Source: Ixodes scapularis
Lineage: Eukaryota; Arthropoda; Arachnida; Ixodida; Ixodidae
Direction: 5' to 3'
DNA: 64,000 nucleotides
Assembly: GCF_016920785.2 (NCBI RefSeq)
Contig: NW_024609884.1
Coordinates: 30,796,080-30,860,079, forward strand
The number at the start of each line of letters is the position of its first letter. The stretch's first letter is position 1. A model generated the notes under the pieces. The model was not told the DNA's origin and made no database searches. It saw only the letters and a program-made list of their open reading frames with translations. The position numbers were made by a program, and so were the translations under genes. This document shows, in pieces, positions 47,636 to 57,758 of this stretch.

Positions 47636-48750
47636 CACTGTTAGCAAAAATAACACGCCCAGACGTGTAAACCGTTGTCCCATAGCGGACACGTTGAAAC
47701 GTGTTCGTTTTACATTGAGCCATCTGTGTTTTTCGTCTACACATGAGGTGCCGTGTAAACTTAACACGCTACACCGTGTTGGCCTTCCGAGAAGCACGGT
47801 TCAACGTGTTCCTTATGAAACATGGCGGCCAGCAGCCGAGAACAGGCGAGAGACGAGCCCAGCGAGCCGCGCCTTTCAGCCGAACTGAAAGCACACAGGA
47901 CGCGTTCGTTCTCGTTCGATGTCTTTTATGCACAGTAAACAGTCTCCAAGCGGCGGACGGAGCTACGTGCAAAGGTACGTACGTGCGTCGTCGGCGGTCG
48001 GTGGCGTCGGCAGCTACAACAAAACCGCTAGACAAAAAAAAAGAAAAGCTAATACCAAACTTACATGGAGAAATAACTCAAACAAACTACTTGGAATCGG
48101 ACGTTAACTTGCGCCACCTAGTGAGATTTGAACCAATGAAAAAAAAGCAGGAGTCTGTTAATACGCTTGGAACTATCACGAGTAGACTCCAACTCTCCAT
48201 ACATCACAGACAACACGAGCACCACGTAGGACACAGCAGCGACACATACACAAACACAACACCGACACTACGCCCGACACTTCCGCCCAACACTTCACTT
48301 CCGCTAGTTGTAGTACGCGTATACGGGAGCAGACGCGTTCACTTTTGGGGCGTTTTGATGCAGATTGTTGTCGTATGTCGTGTTGGTGTCGAGTGGAGCG
48401 GCGAGGCTTGGGAGTTTGTGACCGGTGTTATTCGTGATCACTAATGTGGCGCTGATGCGTTTTTTTTTAAATATTTCTTTACAGCGACATTGAAAATTCA
48501 CGGGCCCGTGGCACTGCATTATGCTGAATCGCGAGCTCCTTCTCTGTTGACGTCGTTTTTCTGGTAGCACTCGTGGATACCGCAAGCGTTTAAACAGTGT
48601 GCACCGTCTCGCCTACATCCGCGGTGACGTACTCGACCTGTTGAAACTTATTGCTTCCGTCGTTTTGGAGTACGCAAGGCAATTATCTCGCTGCTCTGGT
48701 TTTGGTTATAAAAGCAAGGCAAAACGCTCGTAGTTCCCGCCCTCAGTACA

Positions 48751-49081
48751 CGTTGGACATCTTCCACACTTTGACACCGGATAACTGGATGAACGAGGAT
48801 TTACATTTACTTCAGAGGTCACTCTCGCCGCTTCCTCACCGTCGAGCAGCAGGATCAGCCGGCGACAAGCCGCGGATGAGAGGCTTGAGCATCAACAGCC
48901 CAAGTGCACTCGGTGCCGATGCGGGCGATGCGGGTTTCTTTGAACCGGTAGCCCAGCACAGACCGTGACCGTTCCAGCTCTTCGTCATGACACGATGTTG
49001 CAGAAAGCAGGGTATAATACCACCATGCGGACCACCGAAGCGAACGCACTGTTATCGTAAATCTTGGCTTGTGATAGCGCC
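48751..49081 (+). repeat. Internal duplication, copy 1
   Basis: Aligns in the same order with 49712-50013. Matching words include ATCTTCCACA-TTTGA, GGATCAGC-G-CGAC, TGCGGGTTTCT, CGAAG-AACGCA and CTTGGCTTGTG. Divergence is high, so the duplication is old. Confidence 0.65.
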
Positions 49082-49394
49082 TAAATTCTTAGATAATCTT
49101 ATTCGTTTTTCCGGAGACGCAAACGACGGGCATAACAAAAGCGTTTGCATATTCCGCATACCTTGCAAACGCATCACTCACCTTGCGAAAAGCGCAAAAC
49201 ACGGTGTCCGCACCGTCCTGACTTCCCAGTCTTTTACCTGCTTTAGAGCAGTTTGTACGTGTTAGTAGGTATGTCTACTGAAACTGCAACTTGAAACTTG
49301 GGGCAGTGCCAGAGGGAAAAGAGACGAATTCGGGCCTCTTCCCAAAGTAAAGAAAAAGCACTATGTTCACTACGTAAAAAATTGGTCTCAGTTC

Positions 49395-49664
49395 ATGCAT
49401 CTGTGGGCAGGTAGAAAATCTTGCCCTAATTTATTCACACTGGATGATCAGCGCAACAAACTCACACGAGATTTACAGGAAAACATCGGTGGTGACTTAA
49501 GTTTCCATGAAATTCTGTATAACCGGTCGTTTGCGGGACCGAATCATCTACTCGAGCAGTGTGCGTCGCTGTGCAAACACGTCGCTGTGCAAATGCAGTC
49601 CAACGACACGAAGCATAAAAACGGCAGATTTAGGACAACTATCCGAAGTTCATTGTTCAATTAA
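49395..49664 (+). CDS. Unassigned frame inside the CACTG element
   Basis: ATG at 49395, 89 codons, stop at 49662-49664. The same frame is open upstream to about 49267 and includes a basic KVKKKHYVHYVKNW stretch. Composition is protein-like and not repetitive, but I recognise no family. It sits between the two copies of the internal duplication, on the plus strand. It may be a remnant of a transposon-encoded or captured exon, or chance. Confidence 0.2.
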   Translation: MHLWAGRKSCPNLFTLDDQRNKLTRDLQENIGGDLSFHEILYNRSFAGPNHLLEQCASLCKHVAVQMQSNDTKHKNGRFRTTIRSSLFN

Positions 49665-49711
49665 AACGACGTAATTTTGTTGAAAACGCCCGCAGCATTT
49701 TACTCACGGTA

Positions 49712-50013
49712 TGCGTCGGGAATCTTCCACATTTTGAAACGGAACGAAGGAAAATTTACTTTTAAAAACGCCCGCTGCGTCCTCCCGGACCAGCTGGACC
49801 GGATCAGCTGACGACGACGGGGCTGAACCCGTCAAACGCAACCCCACAACAACCAATCTGAGCTCCGTGTTAGTGCGGGTTTCTACCTCCAAGCACCGCA
49901 CAACACACCACGAACGTTTCGGCTCTTTCTCGCATCGCCGTGTTGCCCCAAACAGAACGAGATCGCCGAAGTCAACGCAGCGCTGTCGTGAACCTTGGCT
50001 TGTGGTTGCGCAC
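49712..50013 (+). repeat. Internal duplication, copy 2
   Basis: Diverged direct copy of 48751-49081, about 960 bp downstream of it. Confidence 0.65.
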
Positions 50014-51106
50014 TCGTGGACCCTGTGACTCCCTTCGCTTTCAAAGCACACACGACGAATGTAGTACTTTCCGTCTTCCGGGAACAACACAGGGGCACTT
50101 CTACGGCCACGTCTTCACTATGTCCTCGCAAACTGCGAAGCTCTATGCGAAGCTTCTCGCGTCCCGTCAAACCAAAACAATAGCGGCGCCATGCGTAGAC
50201 TTTCTCCGCTCAAACAAAAAGAACGAAAGCCAACCGGCTCTTGCTTCCACCCATAGAGATCATACTTCCACCACTTCCACCGTACATCGGCGCTGCGCTT
50301 GCGCCGTGACCAGATCGCTTGCAGTTGAAGGTTGAAGCAAAAACGAAACGAACTGCAATGTCACGTGTTCACATCGAGGGCACGCTTTTTATATCCATTT
50401 TAACTGTTTGGAACGAATAATTAGACCAATGACTTTATTTGTGGTGTGTAAGAAACTATTATCAAGACCCCTAAACTAAATGCAAACATGGGCGACATGA
50501 GGGAAGCCGCATTGCCATCGACCAGAAAATGGCGGCGAGCACGGTAAGCGCGGGTCTCGCCAACGTCCTGCGGCATGACGCAATTGCTTTTGGTGCGTAT
50601 CTGTCTCTGAGACATGTTTCTTTCCGCGGCATTTGTCTCGACGGTCCTTTCTAAGTGTGTCCCCAAGCATTCCGGTGCTTCCATAGCCGGCAATGCCGCG
50701 GTCGTCGTCGGGGGTGATGCGTGTTATCGAGGTCGGCTACACGGTTATGCGTGTATGACCGAACCAAAACACGTTTTTTACAACCTCGCATGATTTCTGA
50801 ACGAATTATCCGTTACTCATCGTGTAAATTTATGGTAATTTGTGTAAATAGCGTGTTTTTCACCCCAAATATTCACCAAATACACGGGACTTGCTAACAG
50901 TGTAGTGGGAGTTTTTTTTAGGTAAACGAACGTACAAGGTGTGCACAGAGCAGACGAACTTGCAGGCCGTATAGGCTCGGATTTGAAAGGCACTAGCGAA
51001 GGGGAATGCTGCAATTTTAGAGGGTGGTTTTGACAAAACGCGACTTTTCTTTTAGTACAATTCTTTTTACAAGTTATTGATAAGAGCGCGTAGCAGGGTA
51101 AAGAGG

Positions 51107-51210
51107 TAAGCGAATATTCGAGTTTCGAATACGAATCGAATAGTGATTGACTGAATAATACGATTAAACTTCCGAATTTCTAGAATTTGAGATTTCGAAT
51201 AACTCCATTT
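51107..51210 (+). repeat. TTCGAAT-rich repeat, copy 1
   Basis: Clustered ATTCGA/TCGAAT words (GCGAATATTCGAG, CGAATCGAATAGTG). A copy of the same design lies inverted at about 57145-57255. Confidence 0.5.
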
Positions 51211-51227
51211 ATTGAATATCAGTGCTG

Positions 51228-52290
51228 CTTGCATAAATTCTTGATGGGTGGTTTCATTTGAATCGGACCAAACTTGTCAGGTTTTTTTTGTTTTTTTAGG
51301 TGTATGAGCCAGCTCTATCCCTTCAAAACAAAAAGTATGTTAAAACAAAATTGAACAAAACAATTTCACATAATAATAATTTTAAAAAAAAGAACGAAGT
51401 GCCTGAACTTGAAATGTGTAAAAACTCAATTCGATTTTTTCTCAAATTTGAACGTCGTTTCAAAACTATTGGTTTTGCTCAAGCGGCAAATATTTTTACC
51501 CTTCAGCGATTGTTATAGGCCAGGTTGATCAATAAAACGGTGATTTTTATGGTTTATAGTTACTTTCGTATAAGATAGTGAACTTGCTACCTGGAGCAAT
51601 GTTTCCTTCAATTTAATTTGATTCAGTAAGCGAACCGCTAAAGATAACAGAGAGTTTTAGTAGAACGTACACTGCGGAGAGCGGAACCCGCGGGCGCGTT
51701 CTCAATCCATGCTTCAAAGTGACGGCACCAGCTCCTTCTAGCAAAGCGTAGCTCTAGAATACGACCTACTAAAAGTCCCTAATGACATTAAACAAGCATT
51801 GGTGCATAGTTAAGATCGTAAGCTATCTTGTGGTATAATGGTTTTGCTATTGTTTGCCTATTAATTTACATCTCGCTCCAAACTTGTTACAATTCTCAAC
51901 TTATGGGATATTTGAAATCAAGTTTCGTAAAAAAAAAAAAAATACATTTTTAAATGTTTGTTTAACTTTTTAAATTTAAAGCTATTGAGGTGTACACACT
52001 GTATATAAATCTCGTGTGTAATATTTTTGTTACATTTCGGGGGCAACCAGTGAAATAAGCAAATTTTAGGTCTTTCACTCAATGCTGGGTTCGACTATGC
52101 TGGTTTCACTGCAGTGCGACTGGCGGCCTCAATAATAGCAAATATTCTTGGACGCTACTTCACTATGATTCATTTGCTATTATACATGCTCATAGCAACT
52201 CCTGTAATATCTGAGGGACGTCACGGAGGGCTAAAATGCATTCATATTAACAGTTATGCCACCTACAGTCTGAAAGTGGGGCGAGCCAGA
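51228..52290 (+). repeat. About 1-kb AT-rich dispersed repeat, copy 1
   Basis: Colinear with the reverse complement of 54802-55700. Shared landmarks run through the whole length: GGTGGTTTC near the start, TTTGAACGTC-TTTCAA, GCTCAAGCGGC, CAGTAAGCGAACCG, TCGTAAGCTATCT, GGCGGCCTCAATAA, GGGACGT and GCGAGCCAGA at the end. It carries a 132-bp MITE missing from copy 2. No reading frame is conserved between the copies, so it is non-coding or fully decayed. Class unknown. Confidence 0.8.
51648..51779. mobile_element. 132-bp MITE with visible empty site in the paralogue
   Basis: The ends are GAGAGTTTTAGTAG and, inverted, GGGACTTTTAGTAG, flanked by TAA (51645-51647, 51780-51782). In the other repeat copy the flanking sequence is continuous with a single TAA-equivalent, which establishes this segment as an insertion. 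TAA duplication fits Tourist/PIF-Harbinger. Confidence 0.85.
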
Positions 52291-53357
52291 AAATGTTTCA
52301 AGCTGTGGCAGGAAAGTGCTCTTACCGGATAAATCGCTGGAACAGAGTGCCATTAATTAAACTTTTATATAGAACCTATAGTGTATATTATATCCGATAG
52401 CCCGGTTGCTGAAATAAATGAAAGCCCTTAAATATTGTTGCAAACGCCGCTGTAGATAGAAAAAAAAAAAACTCATGATAAACAATTTTATATTGCATTC
52501 TGGATTTGCCTTAGCATTCCATAGCTAGAGAAAGCTTCTTGCCAACCCCCTATACTAGAAAACACGAACAGGAGCGAGGCTAGTAGGAATAGCCTAGAGC
52601 TTCCGATACGCCTTAGAGCGGCACTCGGATCAGCGCCAAATTAGGGTAACGATGATTGACCGAGTTTGCCATGCGATAAGCCTTGTTGGCCTCGTGCCTC
52701 CGACCGAGGCTGTGTAATGGTGCACCGTCCCCAACCATCCTTTTCTCACCAAAGTACCGCAAGCTTGACACTCTTCAGTGCGCAAAGCTTGTTAGGCTCC
52801 TTTGAGTCAAAGTTGTCTAGAGGAGACGAACAGAGCCGACCTTCGATATTTTCATGCCGATATCATGAATCCGCCGAATCCTATTTATGCAGGGGTCTCA
52901 ACGTATGTGCGGATATGACCGCCGTGATTATTGACAGTTGCCCACAAATACCACTGTCTCGGTACGCAAGCAGTAGTCCAAAGAGGAACTCTTCGTTGAC
53001 ACTCTTTTGAGTTCGTCCATCTGATTTGGTACTTGTGACCTTAACTAGTGTTTGATGTTCTCGTTTATCCTTTGATTCTATTATCATCCTATATCCCCAT
53101 TCCTCACTTACGTTCCCCTTTAAATGAAAAGGCACACGGCGCGCTCTTTCTCGATGATGCTTTTCAGCGATTAGAATTTATGAAATCTTTGATACGAAAA
53201 CAATAAAGAGTCAAAAATAGAAGGAGAGAGATAATAAAGAAGCAAAAGGCCGTACTTATGAATAGCACACTGGTTTGAACTTGGAAACAAGTGCAAAAGG
53301 TGACTTACTAAGTACTAGGCTGGTGACTCTGAATCACCCTTTTTGTTTCTCCTATCT
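52291..53357. other. No gene supported
   Basis: Non-coding with an A11 run at 52460-52470. A 114-codon frame at 52666 has no recognisable motif. Confidence 0.45.
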
Positions 53358-53394
53358 CCAGTCAGTCAGGGTATATATAACCCTGACTGACTGG
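53358..53394. repeat. Perfect 15-bp hairpin
   Basis: CCAGTCAGTCAGGGT, loop ATATATA, exact reverse complement. It follows a pyrimidine-rich stretch resembling a splice acceptor. Confidence 0.9.
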
Positions 53395-53400
53395 AAGTAA

Positions 53401-53848
53401 GTGGTCACTCGTATTTTGTACATCCTCGTTTCAGTAATGACTGTAGTTTGTAGCGTAAAAAGAAAGTACTGTGCCGACTACTTCGAGAGACATAAGCGAG
53501 TGGTATACCACAACCGATATTTTCGTCCCGTAACCGACCTCGGCATTGATGCATTGAAGAGAACCCTGCCTCCTTCCAAACCTGTTACTGTGCTGTTGAC
53601 GGATATATACTCTTGCAGAACTGTTTTCGACGCACCGGTGAACAACGTCCAGCGTGTACGGTGAGTGACCCAGATATTCGGCAAGCTTCGTCGAAGAACA
53701 TGTAGTAGTAGAAGACATTAACGAAGAAATATCTGCTGCAGGTCTTGAGACAACTCCCTTGCAGATGCCGTCTGTCGTAAACCCCGAGAGCCGTCACTCT
53801 TACGCTGCAAGAGAACAGCAGGAAATTGAAGGGTCCTACAGTAGCCAG
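53401..53848 (+). pseudogene. Exon-like fragment of unknown gene
   Basis: The open frame 53401-53664 (no ATG at its start) includes VCSVKRKYCADYF and DALKRTLPPSK. After a stop, a second frame from about 53666 stays open through EEHVVVEDINEE and EQQEIEGSYSSQ up to CAG|GTACGTAAG at 53848, an excellent splice donor. A good donor (ACG|GTGAGT) also lies at 53660. The acidic, polar second part looks like a linker of a nuclear protein. The two frames differ by one, so this is either two exons or a frameshifted relic. No family is assigned. Confidence 0.25.
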
Positions 53849-54801
53849 GTACGTAAGCGTTGGCTACAGCACATATAGCCTTGCAACAAGTGAATCAAGA
53901 GTTCGCATTGAACCCTTTTGCCTTGACTTCGACGAGTGGTGAACGAATCTCAGAGAAGCCTTTGTCTTGGCACCGTCTTATCAGGAGAGATGTCAGCTGC
54001 TCATCGGCTCAAAAAGGCATTCGCCTCTCACGCTTGTTAGGACTTTAAAACGGAAAAGTGCGTCTTCAGCGAAACGCGTAATTGGTATTTCTTTTAGTGC
54101 ATACCGTATATGGCGCCGCAAGTTAAAGACAGACTATATGTAACTTTGTGAACTATCTATGCAAACGACAGATTTTTTCGTAAAAGCCTCTGCGTGAAAA
54201 CATGGGAGAATTTAGTCTATAATTATCTTCGTTTATGTATGCTTATTTTATAAACGCGGTATATATTATTCGTTCAATGAAGTGTTTTTATGCGATACCC
54301 GCGGTTGTTCTTGCATTTTGTCAGCTCAACTATAGCCTGATGCATGCAAGCTTATAAACTAAATTAAATATGCTCTGGTAGTTCAAACAGTTCAAGTTTG
54401 TTCGTTCAAAATATAGTTCATGCGTTCATTAGTGGAAAATATTATAGACCATTTTCAAAAGTCCATCGAGCAAAATTGTCGGTCGCCGTTGCATGCAACC
54501 GAAGCGCGTGATTGGACCCGAGTCCTCGCCGAGCGCTGACGCAGAGCTCGTGACCAATCCATGCTCAGAGTGTGCGATCAAGCAAGGGCGGACAGCCGAT
54601 GCCGCGGACGTTTGAAAAGGGTCTTTGTGACACCACCACAGACATATTTTTACACTCCTGCGTATCGCAGAAGGTAGGCACTGAGCTGCCCTATGAATGA
54701 TTCCCCGGTGTTTATTTTTAAATTTCGCGTTTCTCATGTTCATACTGTGATCCAGCGGTTGTTAAGATAAAAACACTCGCTTGCAAGAGCTCTAAACTTA
54801 A
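53849..54801. other. No gene supported
   Basis: AT-rich, with no recognised feature. Confidence 0.45.
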
Positions 54802-55700
54802 TGTCTGGCTCGCCTCCCTCTCAGACAGTAGGTGGCGTTACTGTTAACATGAATGATTTATCTTAGCCCTGCGTAACGTCCCTCGGATATTCCAGGAGTT
54901 GCCATGAGCATATATAACAGGAAATAAATCACAGTAAAGTAGCATACAAAAACATTTGTTGTTATTGAGGCCGCCAGCAGCATTGCAGCGAAGCCAGAAT
55001 AGTTGAAGCAAGGATAGAGTGACCGACCTAAAATTGGCTTATTTAACTGCTTGTCCCCAAACTACAACAAAAAATATTACACCAAGACTTATATCCAGTG
55101 TTTCTAGACATTATCGTTATAAACTTAAAAAGTTCTAAGAAAAAAAAAAAACAAAAAAAAACAAGTTCTTTTTTTGTGAAAATCGAGTTAAAATATCTCG
55201 AAATGTTTGAATTGTAAAACGTTTGGAGCTAGATATATTTTTTTCGTGAACAATACTATGGCAAAAGTTACTCCACCAGATAGCTTACGAACTTAGCTAC
55301 GCACTGATGGTTGTTTCACGTCACCATCTTTAACGGTTCGCTTACTGGGTAAATTCATATTGGCGGAAATATTGCTCCAGGCAGCAGGCACGCCATTTTA
55401 TGTAAAAAAAACTATCAAACGTAAAAACATATTAGCCGCTTGAGTAAAGCCAATTGTCTTGAAATGACGTTCAAAGTTGAGAAACGATCTAAATGAGGTT
55501 TTGACAAATTTCACCTTCTGGCACTTTGTATTTTTCTTTCAATGTGAGACTGCTTCGTTGTATTTTTTTTTTAAGGACAGTTATATTCATCGTAGCAATA
55601 AAACTACCACATGCATTTCTTTCTTTTTTAATTTGAAGACTCCTCCCGGCAAGTTTGTTCGAATTCAAACGAAACCACCTGGCAGATTCATGCTGTTCAT
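54802..55700 (-). repeat. About 0.9-kb AT-rich dispersed repeat, copy 2 (inverted)
   Basis: Reverse-complement counterpart of 51228-52290, lacking the MITE insertion. The two lie about 2.5 kb apart in inverted orientation. Confidence 0.8.
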
Positions 55701-56331
55701 ATGATGGAATAGATCTCACAGGCTATGTGTAGTATCTAAATCATGCCTGCAATCAGCAGCATCGACTAACAAGTCATTATGCAGGACGTAGTTTGTTTCT
55801 TGTGTTCCTCGAACGAAGCAATCATGCTTTCAGCTGCTTGGTTGCCAAAACCCCGCCACCACGCACGTCATTCTTTTTGAATTCAAGAATCCTGCGTCCG
55901 TGAGGCTGTAGCCAGCTCTGTGCACCATAAACCTAACTCTCGCTTGTTACGTCCGTAATATGACAAAGCACTGTACAAATACAAATAGCGGCGATAATTC
56001 AACCGGCCTCTTCCTCTAATCTGTCGCTCCCCGCGGCGTCGGGCGAGGTGCTATACTCCGCTTAACTTTACATCCGGCCGCCGGGCCGCGGAGTCAATCG
56101 AAAGGGCGTGTGAGTTACCCGTGACTTTCGAGAGTAAAGGCCATGACGCACGTAAAGCGTAATCAGTACCCCGTGCTACCTTCACAGAGCTGGATTGGCT
56201 GGTATAGCTCGAAGCAAGACGTCACCCATCTTCAAGCGGTTTCAGCCATATCCGTCCATTTATCCTGCACGTTGCGTATCTACACCTGGATGGATTGGCA
56301 CGTCCGTCAGCTGTGTTTTAAGTTTGTCGTG
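55701..56331. other. No gene supported
   Basis: Mixed composition, GC-richer at 56000-56110. No recognised feature. Confidence 0.45.
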
Positions 56332-56334
56332 TAA

Positions 56335-56484
56335 TGCCCGATTCACATGATGCGATTTGACTTACGATTTCGCAATTGCAACGTCTATCGTGCGAAAAAA
56401 CAAACAAAAAACGTTGTGCAAGCTGCGTTGCCCAGCGTCGCATCTGCGAAATCGCAAGCAATGTCGCACCGTGTGTGTCGGGCT
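56335..56484. mobile_element. Tourist-like MITE flanked by TAA
   Basis: The left end TGCCCGATTCACATGATGCGA and the inverted right end AGCCCGACACACACGGTGCGA are followed in both arms by CGATTTCGCA. TAA stands outside both ends (56332-56334, 56485-56487). 150 bp, non-coding. The inner word CGATTTCGCA is specific to this copy. Confidence 0.75.
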
Positions 56485-57144
56485 TAAATGTGGTCCTTAA
56501 GACCCGGTTTTATTCCTGCTCTAGCTTCTCATAATTTCGCGTTCCCCACTGGGAAGACTAAACACGTAGGGCTTTCTTTCTTTCTTCCCCTTTTTTTATT
56601 GCGACAGCATTTTTTTTTGTTAGCTTTTTTGGAAGATTTCGATTCATAACAAGAAATGCATGCGCACGCGCGGGAGAGCGATACGTTGGTATACATTGAG
56701 GAGAAATAACAAAATTCCGAACGTCCCAGAAGGAGAAATGAGCGCAGGACCCCAAGGTTTTAAGCACGACTATCAACCAGTGTGTCGAGGGGGGCACCTG
56801 TGAAGCGATAGCTATTATACGTGTAATTCTCTCCTCCTTATCGTGCGCATTCGCGGGTCTGAAGGCGTGGGGCTTACTGAATGTGCTTCGCAAAAGGAAG
56901 GAGCGGATTGAAGAGTATGCCGCTGAACAGAAGACGCGAAGGGCTGAGTATGAACATCCTTATTGAATGGAAATGTACGAAAATTTGCTGCTTAGTTACC
57001 CGCAATACTTAGGGTTCGTAGCAATTAAACCTACGTAATGTAGCCTTCATACATGACAAACAATGCTATCGCATTTCGACGCAGTTGTCGGCGAAACACC
57101 GCAGAAACAAAGACACGCGTGTTTAGTCTTGGGAACATTGCAAA
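56485..57144. other. No gene supported
   Basis: Contains T runs (56588-56618) and domain-less frames. Confidence 0.45.
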
Positions 57145-57255
57145 TAACTTTCAGCGCTCGTATTCGAATCGACATCCGATTTTTTGGTTGCTATTCAACA
57201 CTATTCGGTTCAAATTCGATTCGAGTTGAAACTGCAATATTCGCCGACGGATATG
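57145..57255 (-). repeat. TTCGAAT-rich repeat, copy 2 (inverted)
   Basis: The reverse complement reads GCGAATATTGCAGTTTC then CTCGAATCGAAT and CGAATAGTG, matching copy 1 at 51107-51210. Confidence 0.5.
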
Positions 57256-57547
57256 AAAAAAAGAAAGAAAACTGTCAAAATTATAACTATTGTGGATAGC
57301 TTTGCGAAATTCGTAAAATGGTGTGCTTTGGGAATTTGCACAATTAGTGCGTAGTAACAAATAAATTAATTGTAAGCTCTTACGCAACCTCTAACGTTGA
57401 GACACAGCGACAGCTGAGGTGTGACATCGGAGTCGCTAAGGTGTCATTTCGGAGCAGATGAACTGAATGAACGGTAAAGGTGAGCGAGTGCATCATATAT
57501 TAAAGTCCGCTTAGGCGGTTTCGTTTTAAACCGAGTAATGCCCCGCC

Positions 57548-57720
57548 CCATTCACACGACCGTAAAGGTACCTTTAGCTAAGGGACCTTTATTCCCTGCG
57601 GCCAATCAATCAATGATCTTCCGCGTCTGACGTGTGCTCGCAACCCAGGAGCACGGGGTGATTCGCCGATAGCAAATGGAACTATGTTAAAGGTACCTTT
57701 TTGTTGACAGTGTGAATCAC
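57548..57720. mobile_element. MITE-like inverted repeat with AAAGGTACCTTT core
   Basis: CCATTCACACGACCG then TAAAGGTACCTTTA (57549-57576) is matched inverted at 57687-57719. The left side is preceded by TAATGCCCC, like the 56335 element, but a right-hand TAA is not evident. Confidence 0.55.
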
Positions 57721-57758
57721 CGGACGAAAATTTCATAGCCTTTTTGGAACAAATCAGG

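Larger units (their letters stand above)
47636..50902. mobile_element. 3.27-kb DNA element with CACTGTTAGCAA ends (CMC/CACTA-like)
   Basis: CACTGTTAGCAA opens the element, and its exact inverse TTGCTAACAGTG closes it at 50902. TA flanks both ends. Within about 170 bp of the left end, ACACG/CGTGT occurs eight times (about 47652-47812); within about 170 bp of the right end, about six times. CACTG/CACTA ends, 2-3 bp duplications and subterminal arrays of a short word are features of the CMC (CACTA, Mirage, Chapaev) superfamily. I found no transposase, so it is presumably non-autonomous. The interior holds an old internal duplication and one unassigned frame. Confidence 0.65.

Noticed and set aside
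48125..48140. GGTTCAAATCTC on the minus strand as a tRNA B box
   Set aside because: No A box or cloverleaf at the expected distance.
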